Virus record (IMG/VR): IMGVR_UViG_3300027969_000100
Coordinates: 1 to 63,719 of that record
Reading direction: 5' to 3' (one strand)
DNA from: a virus
Length of the DNA: 63,719 nt
How positions within the stretch are numbered: position 1 is the stretch's first letter; each line of letters starts with the position of its first letter. Made by a program: the position numbers and the translations under genes. The notes below the pieces were generated by a model. The model worked only from the letters and a program-made list of their open reading frames with translations, made no database searches and had not been told where the DNA came from. Positions 1 through 7,845 of the stretch are shown in pieces.

Positions 1-127
1 ACAACAGATACCTTATATATTGGAAATCCCTCTGTTGCTAATACTACTGATATTGAAATTTGGAATCCTAGAGATGGATATTTAAGATTTGCTACCAACA
101 ACACCGAACGAATGCGCATCACTTCGG
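1..127 (+). repeat. 127-bp exact direct repeat, copy 1 (partner 59742-59868)
   Basis: Every base from 1 to 127 matches 59742-59868; base 128 is t while 59869 is g. Both copies are in the same codon frame of a tail-fibre gene. A perfect match of exactly 127 bases that starts at the first base of the window is what a de Bruijn assembler with k=127 leaves at a contig end. It is therefore more likely an assembly overlap than a biological duplication. Confidence 0.95.
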
Positions 128-618
128 TAGGCAATACTCAGCCAGGGGCTGATAATGCCTATTCGCTAGGAGTCAGCGGTACACGATGGTCAGCAGTATG
201 GGCAGCAAATGGCACTATTCAAACATCAGATGTGAGAGAAAAAAAGGATATTATTGATTCAGATTTAGGCTTAGGGTTTATCACCAAATTAAGACCTGTT
301 TCATTCAAGTGGAAGGTGGGTCAAAATGTAGTGACTAGCCAAGTTGTAAAAGATGAGGAAGGCAATTCTATTTTAGATGAAGAAGGTATTGAAAAAACCG
401 AGTCTGTACTAATTCCAAGAAAAGGCAAAAGAACTCATTATGGTTTGATTGCTCAGGAAGTGGAGGAAGTATTGGATGGTAAAGACTTTGGCGGGTTTAT
501 TCACGATGAAGAAACAGATACAAAGGGCTTGAGATATGACCAATTCGTTCCACTTTTGATTAAATCAATACAGGAATTGAATGAGAAAATCGTTATATTA
601 GAGTCTAAACTAAAATGA
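1..618 (+). CDS. Tail fibre, C-terminal part with S74 intramolecular chaperone domain (5' end outside window)
   Basis: The frame is open from base 1, so the gene enters the window from upstream; the ATG at 112 is internal. The end is a peptidase S74 (endosialidase chaperone) domain: the Ser-Asp-x-Arg-x-Lys motif has its Ser codon at 226-228, followed by the conserved block around HYGLIAQEVEEVL and a C-terminal coiled coil. In this family the domain trimerises the fibre and then cuts itself off at that Ser using the Lys five residues on. Bases 1-127 are identical and in frame with the long fibre gene at 55890, so I infer this is the true end of that gene in a circular genome (joined product 1489 residues). 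The domain call is firm; the joining is inference. Confidence 0.9.
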   Translation, partial: TTDTLYIGNPSVANTTDIEIWNPRDGYLRFATNNTERMRITSVGNTQPGADNAYSLGVSGTRWSAVWAANGTIQTSDVREKKDIIDSDLGLGFITKLRPVSFKWKVGQNVVTSQVVKDEEGNSILDEEGIEKTESVLIPRKGKRTHYGLIAQEVEEVLDGKDFGGFIHDEETDTKGLRYDQFVPLLIKSIQELNEKIVILESKLK

Positions 619-619
619 T

Positions 620-1075
620 ATGACAAAGGATTTAGGCATCTATACGATTTATTCTGATGGCAAAGTTTATTCAAACAAGAGTAAAAAGTTTATAAAGCCA
701 CACATTGAAAATGGATATTATAGGATTGGACTATATATTGATAGCAAACCAAAAACCTATAAACTTCATAGATTGATAGGTGAATGCTTTATAGAAAAGC
801 CTGATGGCAAGAATCAAATCAATCATAAGGATTGCAACAAACTCAATAATGATGTATCTAATTTGGAATGGTGCAACAATAGCGAGAATCAATTACACGC
901 TTATAAAAATGGTTTGAATGTCAGCATTCATAAAAAATTAGTCTTGGATTTAGAGACAGGGGTTTATTATGATTCTGCTACTGAATTAGCAAACCTATTA
1001 GGCATGAATAGAGTCACACTAATCGGTAGATTGAACGGAAATCGTCACGAATTAAAAAGGTATAAATACGCATAA
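620..1075 (+). CDS. HNH homing endonuclease
   Basis: The 151-residue protein has a NUMOD4-like N-terminal segment (residues about 1-55) and an HNH_3 core with INHKDCNKLNNDVSNLEWCN around residues 67-86, where His and Asn are the expected metal and catalytic residues. The C-terminal third resembles a NUMOD-type DNA-recognition helix-turn-helix. Such free-standing endonucleases nick DNA and spread their own gene between phage genomes. It starts one base after the tail-fibre stop codon. Sequence just after its stop looks like a leftover of an older fibre C-terminus, suggesting insertion at the end of the fibre gene. Confidence 0.85.
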   Translation: MTKDLGIYTIYSDGKVYSNKSKKFIKPHIENGYYRIGLYIDSKPKTYKLHRLIGECFIEKPDGKNQINHKDCNKLNNDVSNLEWCNNSENQLHAYKNGLNVSIHKKLVLDLETGVYYDSATELANLLGMNRVTLIGRLNGNRHELKRYKYA

Positions 1076-1092
1076 CTTAAAAAACAAATCAA

Positions 1093-1161
1093 ATGAAAAT
1101 CACGCTAACAGAAGACCAAATCAAAATGCTAGAAGCATGGGCCGGGATGTCCTTCATTTAA
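1093..1161 (+). pseudogene. Truncated 22-codon copy of the small gene downstream of the tail fibre
   Basis: The reading frame begins MKITLTEDQIKMLEAWA and then jumps to GMSFI and a stop. The copy at 60401-60541 has the same start but seven extra residues (QELPTKY) at the jump, and continues to 46 residues. The difference is a clean 21-bp deletion plus a stop codon where the longer copy has Gln. I infer a decayed copy; it could still be translated as a peptide. Its function is unknown. Confidence 0.6.
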
Positions 1162-1168
1162 ATATACT

Positions 1169-1405
1169 ATGGGAAATATTAATTCATACTCAACTGACAA
1201 TGCAGTATCCTACAACGACAAGTTGATAGGTACTGATGCTGAGGACAGCAACAAGACTAAGAACTTTACTATCGGAAGTATTCTATCTATGCCTCTACCA
1301 AGTGTGCCTGTCTACGCTAACAATGCAGCGGCTATTGCAGCAGGGCTTGTTGTTGGACGTGTATACAGAATCACAGGGACAGGAAATCTAGGGATAGTGT
1401 TCTAA
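1169..1405 (+). CDS. Small tail-fibre-related protein
   Basis: This 78-residue protein carries a LIGTD...NKTKNF.IG segment (about residues 19-40), which also occurs near the N-terminus of the long tail fibre at 55890 (LLIGTD...NITKNFSIG). It ends with an alanine-rich stretch around YANNAAAIAAGLVVG that I recognise from small Bacteroidota phage structural proteins. I infer a virion attachment or fibre-adaptor role. It could also be a shortened fibre gene kept as a stand-alone module. No enzyme motif is visible. Confidence 0.6.
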   Translation: MGNINSYSTDNAVSYNDKLIGTDAEDSNKTKNFTIGSILSMPLPSVPVYANNAAAIAAGLVVGRVYRITGTGNLGIVF

Positions 1406-1431
1406 ACACCTTCCCAATTAAATTTAATCTA

Positions 1432-1659
1432 ATGGACATAAGAAAGATATCGGTAGGCCCAGATTACAAGGGCAGCTCAATGCATTACATTGTGGGGCAG
1501 AAGGTTCTAGGTGACAGCCATGAGATTCATCTCATCAAGTTTGTCATAGACACAGGATCAATTAGGATTTATATTATAAACGATAAGCAGGAGGTGGTAA
1601 TGTGGAAGGAATTCAACTATACCATGCCTATTGCAATTGAATACAATATAAACTACTAA
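1432..1659 (+). CDS. Conserved hypothetical phage protein, 75 aa
   Basis: A compact beta-rich protein beginning MDIRKISVGPDYKGS. From memory, similar short proteins precede the terminase in related Bacteroidota phages, but no function is known to me. Its stop codon overlaps the next start by one base (TAATG at 1657-1661), so the two are probably co-translated. No membrane segment or signal peptide is visible. Confidence 0.65.
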   Translation: MDIRKISVGPDYKGSSMHYIVGQKVLGDSHEIHLIKFVIDTGSIRIYIINDKQEVVMWKEFNYTMPIAIEYNINY

Positions 1660-2222
1660 TGCAGTCTCCATTTGATTTTATCGTAACACCTGTGAAGGGT
1701 GAGCGGTATAACAACACCAAGGATATTGGTGGCATTGAGTTTATTGTCAACACATCAGAGGAGGATCACAAGTTCTCCAACAGATATGGTGAGGTGATTG
1801 AGGTGCCATACGGATACGATGGTCCTATTCAGGTAGGCGATACACTACTAGTACACCACAATGCCTTCAAGTTCTACAACGATATTAGGGGTAGGCGTAA
1901 GAGCGGTCGGGCATTTTTTAGAGACGATAAGTTCTTCATTGAGCCTGATCAGTTTTTCATGTACCGTAGAAACGGCACGTGGAACACCTATGACAGGTAC
2001 TGCTTTGTGAAGCCAATCCTTGCAATTGATTCGTATATTAAGAAGCCATTCACTCACGAGCCACTAATGGGTGAGATGGTGTACCCTAATGCATACCTTG
2101 TATCTCAAGGCGTGAAAGCTGGGGACATGGTCTGCTTCAAGCCTGACAGTGAGTATGAGTTTGATGTGGATGGAGAGAAGCTGTACAGGATGTATGACCA
2201 CCAGATAACCATCAAGCTATGA
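1659..2222 (+). CDS. Double GroES-like (Cpn10-fold) protein upstream of terminase
   Basis: I read two GroES-like halves in 187 residues. The first (about 5-103) has a barrel start (FDFIVTPV), a mobile-loop-like stretch with GGIEFIV at 24-30, then YGEVIEVP and the VGDTLLVHHNAFKF strand at 59-72. The second (about 114-187) ends with AGDMVCFKPDSEYEF, VDGEKLYRM and a final ITIKL, which follows the GroES C-terminal pattern GD.V.F....EY...GE.Y.I....I. The second half lacks a clear mobile loop. GroES caps GroEL rings through the hydrophobic tripeptide of this loop. The place just before the terminase genes suggests a dedicated folding partner for a virion protein, or a structural use of the fold. 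The fold is inferred from pattern only. Confidence 0.6.
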   Translation: MQSPFDFIVTPVKGERYNNTKDIGGIEFIVNTSEEDHKFSNRYGEVIEVPYGYDGPIQVGDTLLVHHNAFKFYNDIRGRRKSGRAFFRDDKFFIEPDQFFMYRRNGTWNTYDRYCFVKPILAIDSYIKKPFTHEPLMGEMVYPNAYLVSQGVKAGDMVCFKPDSEYEFDVDGEKLYRMYDHQITIKL

Positions 2223-2503
2223 GAGAGATAAAGCTAAAGATAATTGAGGCAGGGCACCAGGCTGTAGAGCAGCTTATTATGGTGGCTAAAGAGGCGATCA
2301 TCAAGCATGACAATGAGGATGAGCTATCTGCTGACAGATTAAAGAATGCCGCAGCTACAAAGAAGTTAGCCATCTTTGATGCGTTTGAGATTCTCAATAG
2401 GATAGAGGCTGAGCGTGAAGCTCTTGAGATGTTGGATAAGGGAGTTAACAGAACAGAAACCAAACAAGGATTTGCAGAGCGAAGGTCTATATCGAATCGT
2501 TAA
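2219..2503 (+). CDS. Putative terminase small subunit or terminase-linked protein
   Basis: The 94-residue helical, charged protein starts in a 4-base overlap with the previous gene (ATGA at 2219) and overlaps the terminase large subunit frame by up to 89 bases. Position immediately before the large subunit is the main argument for a small-terminase role, which would be DNA recognition during packaging. I see no clear helix-turn-helix. Residues 37-60 (about ELSADRLKNAAATKKLAIFD) form a long amphipathic helix. The function is inferred from position. Confidence 0.5.
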   Translation: MREIKLKIIEAGHQAVEQLIMVAKEAIIKHDNEDELSADRLKNAAATKKLAIFDAFEILNRIEAEREALEMLDKGVNRTETKQGFAERRSISNR

Positions 2504-4709
2504 GGACTACGTTCCTCAGAATGCTCTTAGTAAGAAGAACAGCGGAAGGACATGGCTGTACGGTTACAATGAGCAGTACGACATGGTCGTTATATCTAGG
2601 ACCGGAGAGATAGGTGATATCATAAATATCTCAGGGCTATGTATTGCCTTGCCTAAGGCACCTAAAGAATGCTTCTCAAGGAGCAAGAGCGTTAGGGATC
2701 AGTACTGGGAGAGACAGGAGCTACCAAAGGAGCTATCAAAGATACAGTCAATCTTCCACTGGAATGAGATGCCTGCTGAGTTTAAGGACAGCTGGGTAGA
2801 CTACATTGAGGAGGAGTTCAATAGGCGTGAGGATGGCATGTGGTTCATGAATGATGGTGCACCAACGTACATGACAGGATCTCACTACATGTACTTGCAG
2901 TGGTCTAGCATTGACGTAGGGTATGCAGACTATCGTGAAGCCAACAGGATATTCTTTATTTTCTGGGAGGCATGTAAGGCAGACATGAGAGCATTTGGTA
3001 TGATCTATCTAAAGATTAGACGTTCAGGGTTCTCGTTCATGTCATCATCAGAGTGCGTTAACATAGCCACTCTTGCTCGTGACTCTCGTGTTGGTATACT
3101 ATCTAAGACAGGTGCTGATGCTAAGAAGATGTTCACTGACAAGGTGGTACCAATTAATAGCAGGCTACCATTCTTCTTCAGACCTATCATGGATGGTATG
3201 GACAAGCCAAAGACTGAACTTGCGTACCGAGTACCAGCATCTAAGATCACTAAGAAGAACATGGCCACTGTCGGAGACAATGATGTGCTTGGCCTTGATA
3301 CCACAATTGACTGGAAGAACACTGAGGAGAACTCTTACGATGGTGAGAAGCTACTATTCTTGGCACATGATGAGAGTGCTAAGTGGACTAAGCCAAACAA
3401 TATACTCAACAACTGGAGGGTAACCAAGACCTGTCTCAGGGTGGGTAGTAAGATTATAGGCAAGTGCATGATGGGATCTACATCGAATGCATTGAGCAAG
3501 GGTGGAGATAACTACAAGAAGCTATACGAGGACTCAAATGTATTAAACAGGAATGCGAATGGACAGACTAAGAGTGGACTATACTCTCTATTTATACCGA
3601 TGGAGTGGAACATGGAGGGATTCATTGATAGGTACGGTATGCCTGTACTTAGAAAGCCTGCTGCTCCTATTCTGGGTGTTGACAACCAGATGATTCGTAA
3701 CGGGGCTATAGACTACTGGGAGGCTGAGGTGGACTCATTGAAGAATGATGCCGATGCCCTCAACGAGTTCTATCGTCAGTTCCCTCGTACGGAGAGCCAT
3801 GCATTCAGGGACGAGAGTAAGTCATCCATATTTAATTTGACCAAGATCTATCAGCAGATAGACTACAACGACTCCATGATTGAGGGGCAGATGGTTACAC
3901 GTGGTGGGTTTCATTGGAAGGATGGTGAGAAGGACACTAAGGTTATATGGACACCTGACCAGCGTGGCAGGTTCTTAATTAGCTGGGTTCCTCCTACTAA
4001 TATGCAGAACAATGTGATAACCAGGAATGGAATGAAGTACCCTGGGAATGAACACCTTGGTTCGTTTGGCTGTGACCCATACGATATCTCTGCCGTAGTA
4101 GGTGGGAGAGGATCTAATGGTGCATTGCATGGTATGACTAAGTACCACATGGACGATGCTCCTGCCAACCAGTTCTTCTTAGAGTACATTGCTAGACCAC
4201 AGACTGCTGAGATATTCTTTGAGGATGTGCTGATGGCATGTATCTTTTATGGTATGCCAGTGCTTGCTGAGAACAACAAGGCACGTATACTGTACCACTT
4301 TAAGAACAGGGGCTACAGAGCGTTCTCATTGAACAGGCCCGATAGGGTGCTAAATAAGCTCAGTAAGACAGAGCGAGAGCTTGGGGGTATACCTAACTCA
4401 AGTGAAGAAGTTAAGCAGGCCCACGCCTCTGCAATTGAGTCGTACATAGAGAAGTTCGTTGGGTTCGATATGACATCTACTTATAGACCTGCTGATGAGA
4501 TAGGCACCATGCCATTCATTAGAACACTTGAGGACTGGGCTAAGTTTGATATTAATGATAGAACAAAGCATGATGCATCAATCAGTTCGGGGTTAGCTAT
4601 AATGGCAAATCAAAAACATGTATATTTACCAGATAAAAAAGAACCGAAAATTAGTGTTAATTTCGCGAAGTACGCTAACACTGGAAATCAAAGTCAAATT
4701 ATTAGATGA
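2415..4709 (+). CDS. terL: Terminase large subunit
   Basis: A packaging motor of up to 764 residues. A degenerate Walker A (KIRRSGFSF) lies near residue 200, a Walker B-like LLFLAHDES near 312, and the RuvC-like nuclease starts with FGCDPYD near 552. Length and order fit a large terminase that pumps and cuts DNA at the portal. The annotated ATG lies inside the preceding gene, so the start is uncertain; a TTG near 2472 is an alternative. The last 30 codons are noticeably more A/T-rich than the rest and match the style of the endonuclease gene that follows, perhaps a co-conversion tract. Confidence 0.9.
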   Translation: MKLLRCWIRELTEQKPNKDLQSEGLYRIVKDYVPQNALSKKNSGRTWLYGYNEQYDMVVISRTGEIGDIINISGLCIALPKAPKECFSRSKSVRDQYWERQELPKELSKIQSIFHWNEMPAEFKDSWVDYIEEEFNRREDGMWFMNDGAPTYMTGSHYMYLQWSSIDVGYADYREANRIFFIFWEACKADMRAFGMIYLKIRRSGFSFMSSSECVNIATLARDSRVGILSKTGADAKKMFTDKVVPINSRLPFFFRPIMDGMDKPKTELAYRVPASKITKKNMATVGDNDVLGLDTTIDWKNTEENSYDGEKLLFLAHDESAKWTKPNNILNNWRVTKTCLRVGSKIIGKCMMGSTSNALSKGGDNYKKLYEDSNVLNRNANGQTKSGLYSLFIPMEWNMEGFIDRYGMPVLRKPAAPILGVDNQMIRNGAIDYWEAEVDSLKNDADALNEFYRQFPRTESHAFRDESKSSIFNLTKIYQQIDYNDSMIEGQMVTRGGFHWKDGEKDTKVIWTPDQRGRFLISWVPPTNMQNNVITRNGMKYPGNEHLGSFGCDPYDISAVVGGRGSNGALHGMTKYHMDDAPANQFFLEYIARPQTAEIFFEDVLMACIFYGMPVLAENNKARILYHFKNRGYRAFSLNRPDRVLNKLSKTERELGGIPNSSEEVKQAHASAIESYIEKFVGFDMTSTYRPADEIGTMPFIRTLEDWAKFDINDRTKHDASISSGLAIMANQKHVYLPDKKEPKISVNFAKYANTGNQSQIIR

Positions 4710-5372
4710 ATGGCCTGTATCTACAGACACATACGAAAAGATTTAAACGTACCATTTTACGTTGGGATAGGTAAAAACTTGAATCGAGCTTACTCAAAGT
4801 CTCACAGGAATAATCATTGGTTGTCTATAGTTCAGAAGACAGAATACGATGTTCACATTGTTTTTGATGAGATTGATTACGAATTTGCAAAAGAGAAAGA
4901 AAAAGAGTTTATTGATTTGTACAAAAGAAAAGTTGATGGTGGAACTCTTTGCAATATCACTAAGGGTGGAGATGGAGTCCTTGGAATAGTACATAGTGAG
5001 GAAGCCAGAAAAAAAATGGGTGAGCCAAATAAAGGCAAGACTATTTCAGAGTGGCATAGAAAAAGAATATCTGAGTTTCATACAGGAAAAGTAGTTGCTA
5101 AACAGACAAAAGAAAAGATGTCTGAAAAAATGTCTGGAGAAAACAACCACAGATATGGGGTAAATGCTTCTGAAGAAACAAAAAATAAAATGAGTGCTTC
5201 TGCAAGAAAAGGAGAGGATAATCATTCTTCTAAATTAATTGCATCAGACATATTAGAAATAAAAAAAATGAGTTCAGAAGGAATGAGCCAAAGAAAAATA
5301 GCTTTAAAATTTAATGTTACTAAGACTGCTATTTCTCGTATCATAAAAGGAATTACTTGGAAACACGTATAG
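4710..5372 (+). CDS. GIY-YIG homing endonuclease with NUMOD3 repeats and HTH
   Basis: The N-terminus (IYRHIRKDLNVPFYVGIGK, residues 4-22) is a variant GIY-YIG nuclease core. Residues about 95-180 contain NUMOD3-like motifs (SEEARKKMGEPNKGK, TKEKMSEKMSGENN), and the C-terminus (SQRKIALKFNVTKTAISRI) is a helix-turn-helix. This layout is typical of group I-type homing endonucleases that insert into conserved phage genes. It sits directly between terminase and portal with no gap, and its codons are A/T-richer than those of both neighbours, a sign of acquisition. It probably has no role in virion building. Confidence 0.87.
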   Translation: MACIYRHIRKDLNVPFYVGIGKNLNRAYSKSHRNNHWLSIVQKTEYDVHIVFDEIDYEFAKEKEKEFIDLYKRKVDGGTLCNITKGGDGVLGIVHSEEARKKMGEPNKGKTISEWHRKRISEFHTGKVVAKQTKEKMSEKMSGENNHRYGVNASEETKNKMSASARKGEDNHSSKLIASDILEIKKMSSEGMSQRKIALKFNVTKTAISRIIKGITWKHV

Positions 5373-5373
5373 A

Positions 5374-7809
5374 ATGAAAGATGTCGTAGTTAATATATCC
5401 TCAACTGCATTTCCTAGTCAGTTTGTATCTGATGCTGAGAAAGCATCTCCAGAGTATGGACTACAAGTGGGCCAGAGCATACAGTACGAATGGTTCCGCA
5501 AAGATGGCAGCAATTGCAGATACTATAATCAGTGGGCTGAGTTTCATCGCTTGCGTTTGTACGCACGTGGTGAGCAGTCCATTCAGAAATATAAGAATGA
5601 GTTAGCCGTAGATGGTGACTTGTCTTACTTAAATCTAGACTGGACTCCTGTACCTATCCTACCTAAGTTTGTGGATATTGTCGTTAACGGCATGAATGAC
5701 AGACTGTTTAAGGTTAAGGCATACGCACAGGATGCGATGTCTCAGGCAAAGCGTAGTAAGTATCAGGACATGATTGAGAGCCAGATGCTTGCTAAGGATC
5801 TTCTTTCTAAGATACAGCAGGAGACTGGCGTTGACCCATTTGTAACTAACCCAGAGGAGCTGCCTCAGACTGATGAGGAGCTATCACTATACATGCAGCT
5901 TAAGTATAAGCCTGCGATTGAGATAGCTGAAGAGGAGGCTATCAATACAATTTTTGATGAGAACCACTACCAGGATACACGCAAGCGTATTGACTATGAC
6001 CTTGCAGTAATTGGTATAGGTATTGCTAGGCATCAGTTCCTGCTAGGTTCTGGTGTCGATGTGTCCTATGTTGACCCAGCGAATGTTGTGTACAGCTACA
6101 CTGAGGACCCATTCTTTCAAGACTGCTTCTATTGGGGAGAGATAAAGACTCTTCCTATTACAGAGCTTTTAAAGATTGACCCAACTCTTAAAAATGAGCA
6201 GCTAGAAGAAATATCTAAGTACTCTCAGAGCTGGTATGACTACTACAATGTGGCTAGGTTCTATGAGAACAGTATGTTCAGTAGAGACACCTGCACACTA
6301 CTTTACTTCAACTACAAGACCACTAAGAAGATGGTCTACAAGAAGAAGATTCTTGAGGGGGGTGGTACTCGTGTTATAGAGAAGGATGACAAGTTTAATC
6401 CTCCTGTAGAGATGATGGAGGAAGGGAAGTTTGAGAAGTTGGAGAAGACAATTGACGTTTGGTATGATGGTGTAATGGTGATGGGCACTAACTTCTTATT
6501 GAAGTGGGAGATGTCAGAGAACATGGTTAGACCAAAGTCTTCATCTCAGCATGCTATACCAAACTATGTAGCGGTAGCACCACGGATGTACAAGGGTGCC
6601 ATTGAGTCGTTGGTGAGAAGGATGATACCTTTCGCTGACTTGATTCAGTTGACTCACCTGAAGCTACAGCAGGTCATTGCACGTACTGTACCTGATGGGG
6701 TGTTCATTGATGCAGATGGATTGAATGAGGTTGACTTGGGAACAGGAGCGGCTTACAACCCGGAGGATGCGCTAAGACTATACTTCCAGACAGGTAGTGT
6801 TATTGGTCGAAGCTATACTCAGGATGGTGAGTTCAACAATGCACGAGTTCCTATTACACAGCTTACGTCTAACTCAGGTGCTGCTAAGACTCAGATGTTG
6901 ATTGCTAACTACAATCACTATCTAGACATGATTCGTTCTGTTACTGGTCTTAATGAGGCTAGGGATGGATCTAATCCTGACCCTAATGCATTGGTTGGTG
7001 TACAGAAGCTTGCAGCTCTTAACTCAAACACAGCGACTAGACACATCCTTGAGAGTGGTCTATTTATCTATAGGTCTCTTGCTGAGGCACTTACATATCG
7101 TGTTGCTGATATTCTTCAGTACGCTGACTTTAAGGATGACTTCGCTAATAAGATTGGTAAGTACAATGTGTCCATCTTAAATGACATTAAGGATCTGTAC
7201 ATCTATGACTTTGGTATCTTCATTGAGATTTCTCCAGACGAGGAGCAGAGAGCACAGCTAGAGGCCAACGTACAGATGGCATTGTCCAAGGGTGATATTA
7301 ATCTTGAGGATGCTATTGACATCAGAGAACTTAAGAACCTTAAGCTTGCCAACCAGCTACTTAAGATGAAGAGAGTTAAGAAGCAGGAGAGAGAAGAGAA
7401 GATGATGATGCAGAAGCAGGACATGATGGCTCAGCAGCAGATGCAGTCTCAAGAGTTCGCTGCTCAGGCAGCTATGCAACAGCTCCAGTTGGATACCCAA
7501 TCTAAGATGCAGATTAAGCAGGCAGAGGTGGCGTTCGATATTGAGAAGCTAAAGGCAGAGGCAGAGCTTAAGAGAATGTTGATGGCTGAAGAGTTTAATT
7601 ATCAGATGCAGATTGCTGGTGTCAAGGAGACCGCACTTGCTGATAGAGATACAATGAAGGAGGAATCTAAAGCTAAGCGAATCAGTCAGCAGAATTCTGA
7701 GCAGTCTAAGTTGATTAATCAGAGGAAGAATAACTTACCTCCATTAAGCTTTGAGTCTAACGAGGACACACTTGATGGGTTTGATATGGCACAGTTTGAG
7801 CCACGTTAA
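5374..7809 (+). CDS. Portal protein
   Basis: This 811-residue protein lies between terminase and the scaffold-like gene, the usual portal position. Its centre resembles the portal proteins of crAss-like and related podoviruses. The last 170 residues are a long glutamine- and methionine-rich coiled coil (KKQEREEKMMMQKQDMMAQQ region) that would form the barrel or crown. As a ring of twelve it forms the DNA channel of the head. The assignment rests on position, length and remembered similarity; no search was possible. Confidence 0.85.
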   Translation: MKDVVVNISSTAFPSQFVSDAEKASPEYGLQVGQSIQYEWFRKDGSNCRYYNQWAEFHRLRLYARGEQSIQKYKNELAVDGDLSYLNLDWTPVPILPKFVDIVVNGMNDRLFKVKAYAQDAMSQAKRSKYQDMIESQMLAKDLLSKIQQETGVDPFVTNPEELPQTDEELSLYMQLKYKPAIEIAEEEAINTIFDENHYQDTRKRIDYDLAVIGIGIARHQFLLGSGVDVSYVDPANVVYSYTEDPFFQDCFYWGEIKTLPITELLKIDPTLKNEQLEEISKYSQSWYDYYNVARFYENSMFSRDTCTLLYFNYKTTKKMVYKKKILEGGGTRVIEKDDKFNPPVEMMEEGKFEKLEKTIDVWYDGVMVMGTNFLLKWEMSENMVRPKSSSQHAIPNYVAVAPRMYKGAIESLVRRMIPFADLIQLTHLKLQQVIARTVPDGVFIDADGLNEVDLGTGAAYNPEDALRLYFQTGSVIGRSYTQDGEFNNARVPITQLTSNSGAAKTQMLIANYNHYLDMIRSVTGLNEARDGSNPDPNALVGVQKLAALNSNTATRHILESGLFIYRSLAEALTYRVADILQYADFKDDFANKIGKYNVSILNDIKDLYIYDFGIFIEISPDEEQRAQLEANVQMALSKGDINLEDAIDIRELKNLKLANQLLKMKRVKKQEREEKMMMQKQDMMAQQQMQSQEFAAQAAMQQLQLDTQSKMQIKQAEVAFDIEKLKAEAELKRMLMAEEFNYQMQIAGVKETALADRDTMKEESKAKRISQQNSEQSKLINQRKNNLPPLSFESNEDTLDGFDMAQFEPR

Positions 7810-7818
7810 AAAAAAATA

Positions 7819-7826
7819 TATATTTG
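7819..7826 (+). promoter_or_regulatory. Bacteroidota -7 promoter box TATATTTG
   Basis: The box matches the TAnnTTTG consensus of the Bacteroidota housekeeping sigma factor and lies 19 bases before the ATG at 7846 in a 36-base intergenic gap. It would start a short transcript for the scaffold-capsid genes. A clear TTTG at -33 is not visible. Confidence 0.65.
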
Positions 7827-7845
7827 TAACATAAAATCTAATTAA

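Noticed and set aside
2212-2463. 83-codon minus-strand frame opposite the small terminase candidate
   Set aside because: Ser/Leu/Ala-rich shadow of a helical plus-strand gene.
3073-3423. 116-codon plus-strand frame inside terL
   Set aside because: The codons match the terminase in its main frame; the product is leucine- and serine-rich with no recognisable motif, unlike the nested frame at 37910.
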